DNA of 5,418 nucleotides from Flavobacteriales bacterium (GTDB lineage: Bacteria > Bacteroidota > Bacteroidia > Flavobacteriales_D > Cryomorphaceae). The notes below the pieces were generated by a model. That model did no database searches. It was not told the origin of the DNA and saw nothing but the letters and a program-made list of their open reading frames with translations. The stretch lies in NCBI GenBank assembly GCA_020200995.1, contig JAIVHQ010000374.1, positions 1 through 5,418 of the forward strand, written 5' to 3'. Position numbers and translations under genes: made by a program. Below are positions 5,406 to 5,418 of this stretch, in pieces (positions within the stretch are counted from its first letter, which is position 1; each line of letters opens with the position of its first letter).

Positions 5406-5418
5406 CAAAATACACGCT

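Overview
The window looks like a piece of a Bacteroidota chromosome. The evidence is a TonB-dependent receptor with an N-terminal carboxypeptidase-regulatory-like domain, a DUF3667 membrane protein (a family found mainly in this phylum), a TAnnTTTG-type -7 promoter box, start codons without Shine-Dalgarno sequences, and gene-free ends filled with small structured repeats. Gene bodies look clearly more GC-rich than the AT-rich regulatory gaps. No rRNA, tRNA, CRISPR array, integrase or transposase gene is visible.

Layout. Positions 1-617 hold no convincing gene. They contain two GGGCATTCGCCC hairpins (about 41-139), a palindromic element of about 97 bp with a terminator-like hairpin (285-381), and a 9-bp inverted repeat (493-544). 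A DUF3667 membrane protein lies on the minus strand (618-1397). A divergent AT-rich spacer follows, with a -7 box and an adjacent TTTAG-N6-CTAAA palindrome. Next, on the plus strand, is an outer-membrane TonB-dependent receptor (1556-3599). It is broken by a reading-frame change near 2264-2283 and seems to lack two internal segments. It converges, with an 18-bp gap, on an apparently intact ammonium channel gene amt on the minus strand (3618-4934). The right end (4935-5418) holds the amt leader, with alternating G and C tracts, and then a nested inverted-repeat element containing an 18-bp tandem array.

The receptor and the Amt channel are both transporters, but nothing shows that they are functionally linked. 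They face each other and have separate promoters. The receptor is probably a pseudogene unless the break is a sequencing or assembly error. I see no new multi-gene system. The observations most worth checking are the receptor's two deletion-like junctions, the possible metalloregulator operator in front of it, the G/C-tract leader of amt, and the intergenic repeat elements.
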